Shown here: positions 62,452 through 64,000 of the stretch, piece after piece
Layout of the letters: the number at the start of each line of letters is the position of its first letter
Numbering within the stretch: the first letter of the stretch is position 1
From: Novosphingobium chloroacetimidivorans
GTDB taxonomy: Bacteria > Pseudomonadota > Alphaproteobacteria > Sphingomonadales > Sphingomonadaceae
NCBI RefSeq assembly: GCF_014204535.1
Contig: NZ_JACHLR010000002.1
Location: 186,001 to 250,000, forward strand
DNA: 64,000 bases
Direction of reading: 5' to 3'
Notes under the pieces: generated by a model
Database searches by the model: none
What the model was told of the DNA's origin: nothing
What the model saw: the letters and a program-made list of their open reading frames with translations, nothing else
Program-made: the position numbers and the translations under genes

Positions 62452-64000
62452 ATGAAAAAACAGAGCTTTCGGCCCGCTGCGGTGCGCGGCGTCGTGCCCT
62501 CGCGCAAGGCGCTGGCCGCCGCTCTCGCGATGGTGGCGAGCTTCGCATTCGTCGGCGAGGCGATGGCTCAGGCGATCGTCGTCGATGCGCGATCCATTCC
62601 GGGCGGCTCTCCCCTTCAGGGCCAGGGGGCATCCGGCGCGTCGGCGGCGCAGCCGGCCAGTGGCTCGGAGGAGCTGCCGTCTTCGGTGAGTACGGGCGTC
62701 AGCGCGACCCCGGCTTTCCGTGCCGGCAATATCGGCTCGGCGACCGTGAACGCGGCCGATGCCGAGCTCGCGGCGCAAGAGGCTCAGCAGTCCAGGCTGA
62801 CGCGGCCGCGCACCGCACCCAAGCCCAACGAGTTCGAAGTCTACGTGCGTTCGGCCATCGGTCGCAGGATACCTCGCTTCGGTGAGGACCTGCTGGTGTC
62901 CCCGGCGACGAACTTCAACGTGCCGGCGACCAGCACGATCCCCGGCGACTACCCGGTCGAGGTGGGCGACACGATCTCGGTCAACACGACCGGCTCGGTC
63001 GAGGGCAGCGCCGACTTCATCGTTGATCGCAACGGCGAGATCTTCATGCCGAGCGTCGGCAGGGTCAGGCTGATCGGCGTGCGCAACCGCGATCTGCGCG
63101 ACCGGATCGCCGGGGCCATCGGCACGAAGTACCGGGATTTCGAGGTCACGGTCAGCATCAAGCGGCTGCACGGCCTGCGGGTCTACGTCACCGGCTTCGC
63201 CAATCAACCCGGCGCCTATAACGTCAACAGCCTGTCCACCCTGGTCAATGCGGTCCTGGCCGCCGGCGGTCCGTCCGCAGGCGGTAGCTTCCGCTCGATC
63301 AAGCTGTATCGCAACGGCCAGGAAGTCCGCGACTTCGATCTCTACGATCTGGTGCGCGGGGGCGACCGCAGCCGCGATGCGATCCTGCAGAACGAAGACG
63401 TCATCTTCATCGCGCCGGTCGGCCAGCAGATCGCGGTGATCGGCAGCGTCAACGAGGAAGCGATCTACGAAGCGCGGCCCGGTGAGTCCGTGGCCGACAT
63501 GTTGCGCATCGCGGGCGGTGCCAGCACCCTGGCGGACTCCTCGCGCGCCATCCTCTACAGCCTCGATGACAAGGGCACGGTCGGCAGCCGCGAGTTGATC
63601 CTGGGCGACATCGCCAGCCGGCCGGTCACCGGCGGCGACATCGTGCAGGTCCTGTCGCAGGGCTCGCTCGCCTTCCCGCTGGAGCGCCAGTCGGTGGTGG
63701 TGCGCCTCGAAGGCGAAGTGAACCGCCCGGGCAACTACTTCGTGGCGCCCAATACGCCGCTGTCGCAAGTGATCGAGCAGGCCGGCGGCCTGACCTCGCG
63801 CGCTTACGTGTTCGGCACCAAGCTCACCCGCGTCACGGTGCGCGAACAGCAGCGCGAGGGCTACGCGGAAGCGCTCGATCAGCTCGAGACGATGCTGGCC
63901 TCGGCGCCGCTCAGTTCGGATCAGCTGATCGCGGCGGGCGAGCGCGAGTCCCAGCTGCGCGCGGCGAACGCCTTGCTCGACAAGCTGCGCCGCAGCGAGC
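62452..64000 (+). CDS. SLBB-domain polysaccharide export protein (large form, partial)
   Basis: An open frame begins at the ATG 62452 (MKKQSFRPAAVRG) and continues to the window edge, at least 516 residues. A signal peptide (LAAALAMVASFAFVGEAMAQ) is followed by a Ser/Gly/Ala-rich linker, the Poly_export domain (YPVEVGDTISVNTTG, IFMPSVGRVRLIG), then SLBB domains (VYVTGFANQPGAYNV; AVIGSVNEEAIYEARPGESV; VVRLEGEVNRPGNYFV). A coiled-coil stretch begins near residue 460. It resembles KpsD/CtrA-type large export proteins and is a second exporter in this locus, next to the short one at 47004. Confidence 0.92.
   Translation, partial: MKKQSFRPAAVRGVVPSRKALAAALAMVASFAFVGEAMAQAIVVDARSIPGGSPLQGQGASGASAAQPASGSEELPSSVSTGVSATPAFRAGNIGSATVNAADAELAAQEAQQSRLTRPRTAPKPNEFEVYVRSAIGRRIPRFGEDLLVSPATNFNVPATSTIPGDYPVEVGDTISVNTTGSVEGSADFIVDRNGEIFMPSVGRVRLIGVRNRDLRDRIAGAIGTKYRDFEVTVSIKRLHGLRVYVTGFANQPGAYNVNSLSTLVNAVLAAGGPSAGGSFRSIKLYRNGQEVRDFDLYDLVRGGDRSRDAILQNEDVIFIAPVGQQIAVIGSVNEEAIYEARPGESVADMLRIAGGASTLADSSRAILYSLDDKGTVGSRELILGDIASRPVTGGDIVQVLSQGSLAFPLERQSVVVRLEGEVNRPGNYFVAPNTPLSQVIEQAGGLTSRAYVFGTKLTRVTVREQQREGYAEALDQLETMLASAPLSSDQLIAAGERESQLRAANALLDKLRRSE

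Noticed and set aside
1-64000. CRISPR arrays, tRNA/rRNA genes, prophage or intact insertion sequences
   Set aside because: No regularly spaced repeats, cloverleaf-like stretches with a T-loop motif, integrases or transposases with terminal repeats were seen. A tRNAscan or ISfinder search would be needed to exclude them fully.

Overview
The window looks like a chromosomal stretch from a GC-rich alphaproteobacterium of the sphingomonad type (Sphingomonas/Novosphingobium-like). Supporting signs are the ctaG-coxC-SURF1 oxidase block, a large-family TonB receptor, a FucP-type sugar permease, a non-phosphorylating L-arabinose pathway, an exosortase V-like system and GumC/Wza-type exopolysaccharide genes. 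No tRNA, rRNA, CRISPR array, phage or intact insertion sequence was seen.

Layout. 1-14 kb is housekeeping: the end of a cytochrome oxidase operon (ctaG, coxC, SURF1), threonine synthase, an rRNA-type methyltransferase, folB, a shortened SDR-like Rossmann protein, moaA-moaD-moaE, rplU-rpmA, two tandem GNAT acetyltransferases, a YgfZ-type folate-binding protein, and a LysR regulator divergent from a pirin and a nitroreductase. 14-25 kb is the first part of a polysaccharide/exosortase locus: a ROK sugar kinase, a priming sugar-phosphate transferase, a PEP-CTERM-like secreted protein, an exosortase with its EpsI-type and PPIase-type partners, and four GT4 glycosyltransferases, one of which lacks a normal start codon.

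25.5-43 kb is a self-contained L-arabinan/L-arabinose island. It holds a TonB receptor, a GH51 and two GH43 enzymes, a mutarotase, a FucP-like permease, a sugar dehydrogenase, an SMP-30 lactonase, an IlvD/Edd dehydratase, an AraD1-type dehydratase and a 2,5-dioxovalerate-type dehydrogenase: together the route from polymer to 2-oxoglutarate. An FCD-type GntR regulator sits inside it. Copies of TTGTCGGACTA, a fit to the FadR-subfamily operator pattern TNGTNNNACNA, lie at or near the promoters of its transcription units, so the island looks like one regulon.

44-64 kb resumes the polysaccharide theme: an acyltransferase, a Wzy-like polymerase, a Wza-type export lipoprotein, an outer-membrane barrel, a Wzc/GumC-like protein, a small membrane protein resembling an XrtV accessory protein, and a cell-wall hydrolase. 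It ends with a tightly overlapped operon: rfbF-rfbG-rfbH, an HpcH/HpaI-like aldolase, a ThDP enzyme, a HAD phosphatase and an NAD-dependent reductase/epimerase. That set suggests a CDP-3,6-dideoxyhexose that is then branched, as in yersiniose synthesis. A second, larger SLBB export protein runs off the window end.
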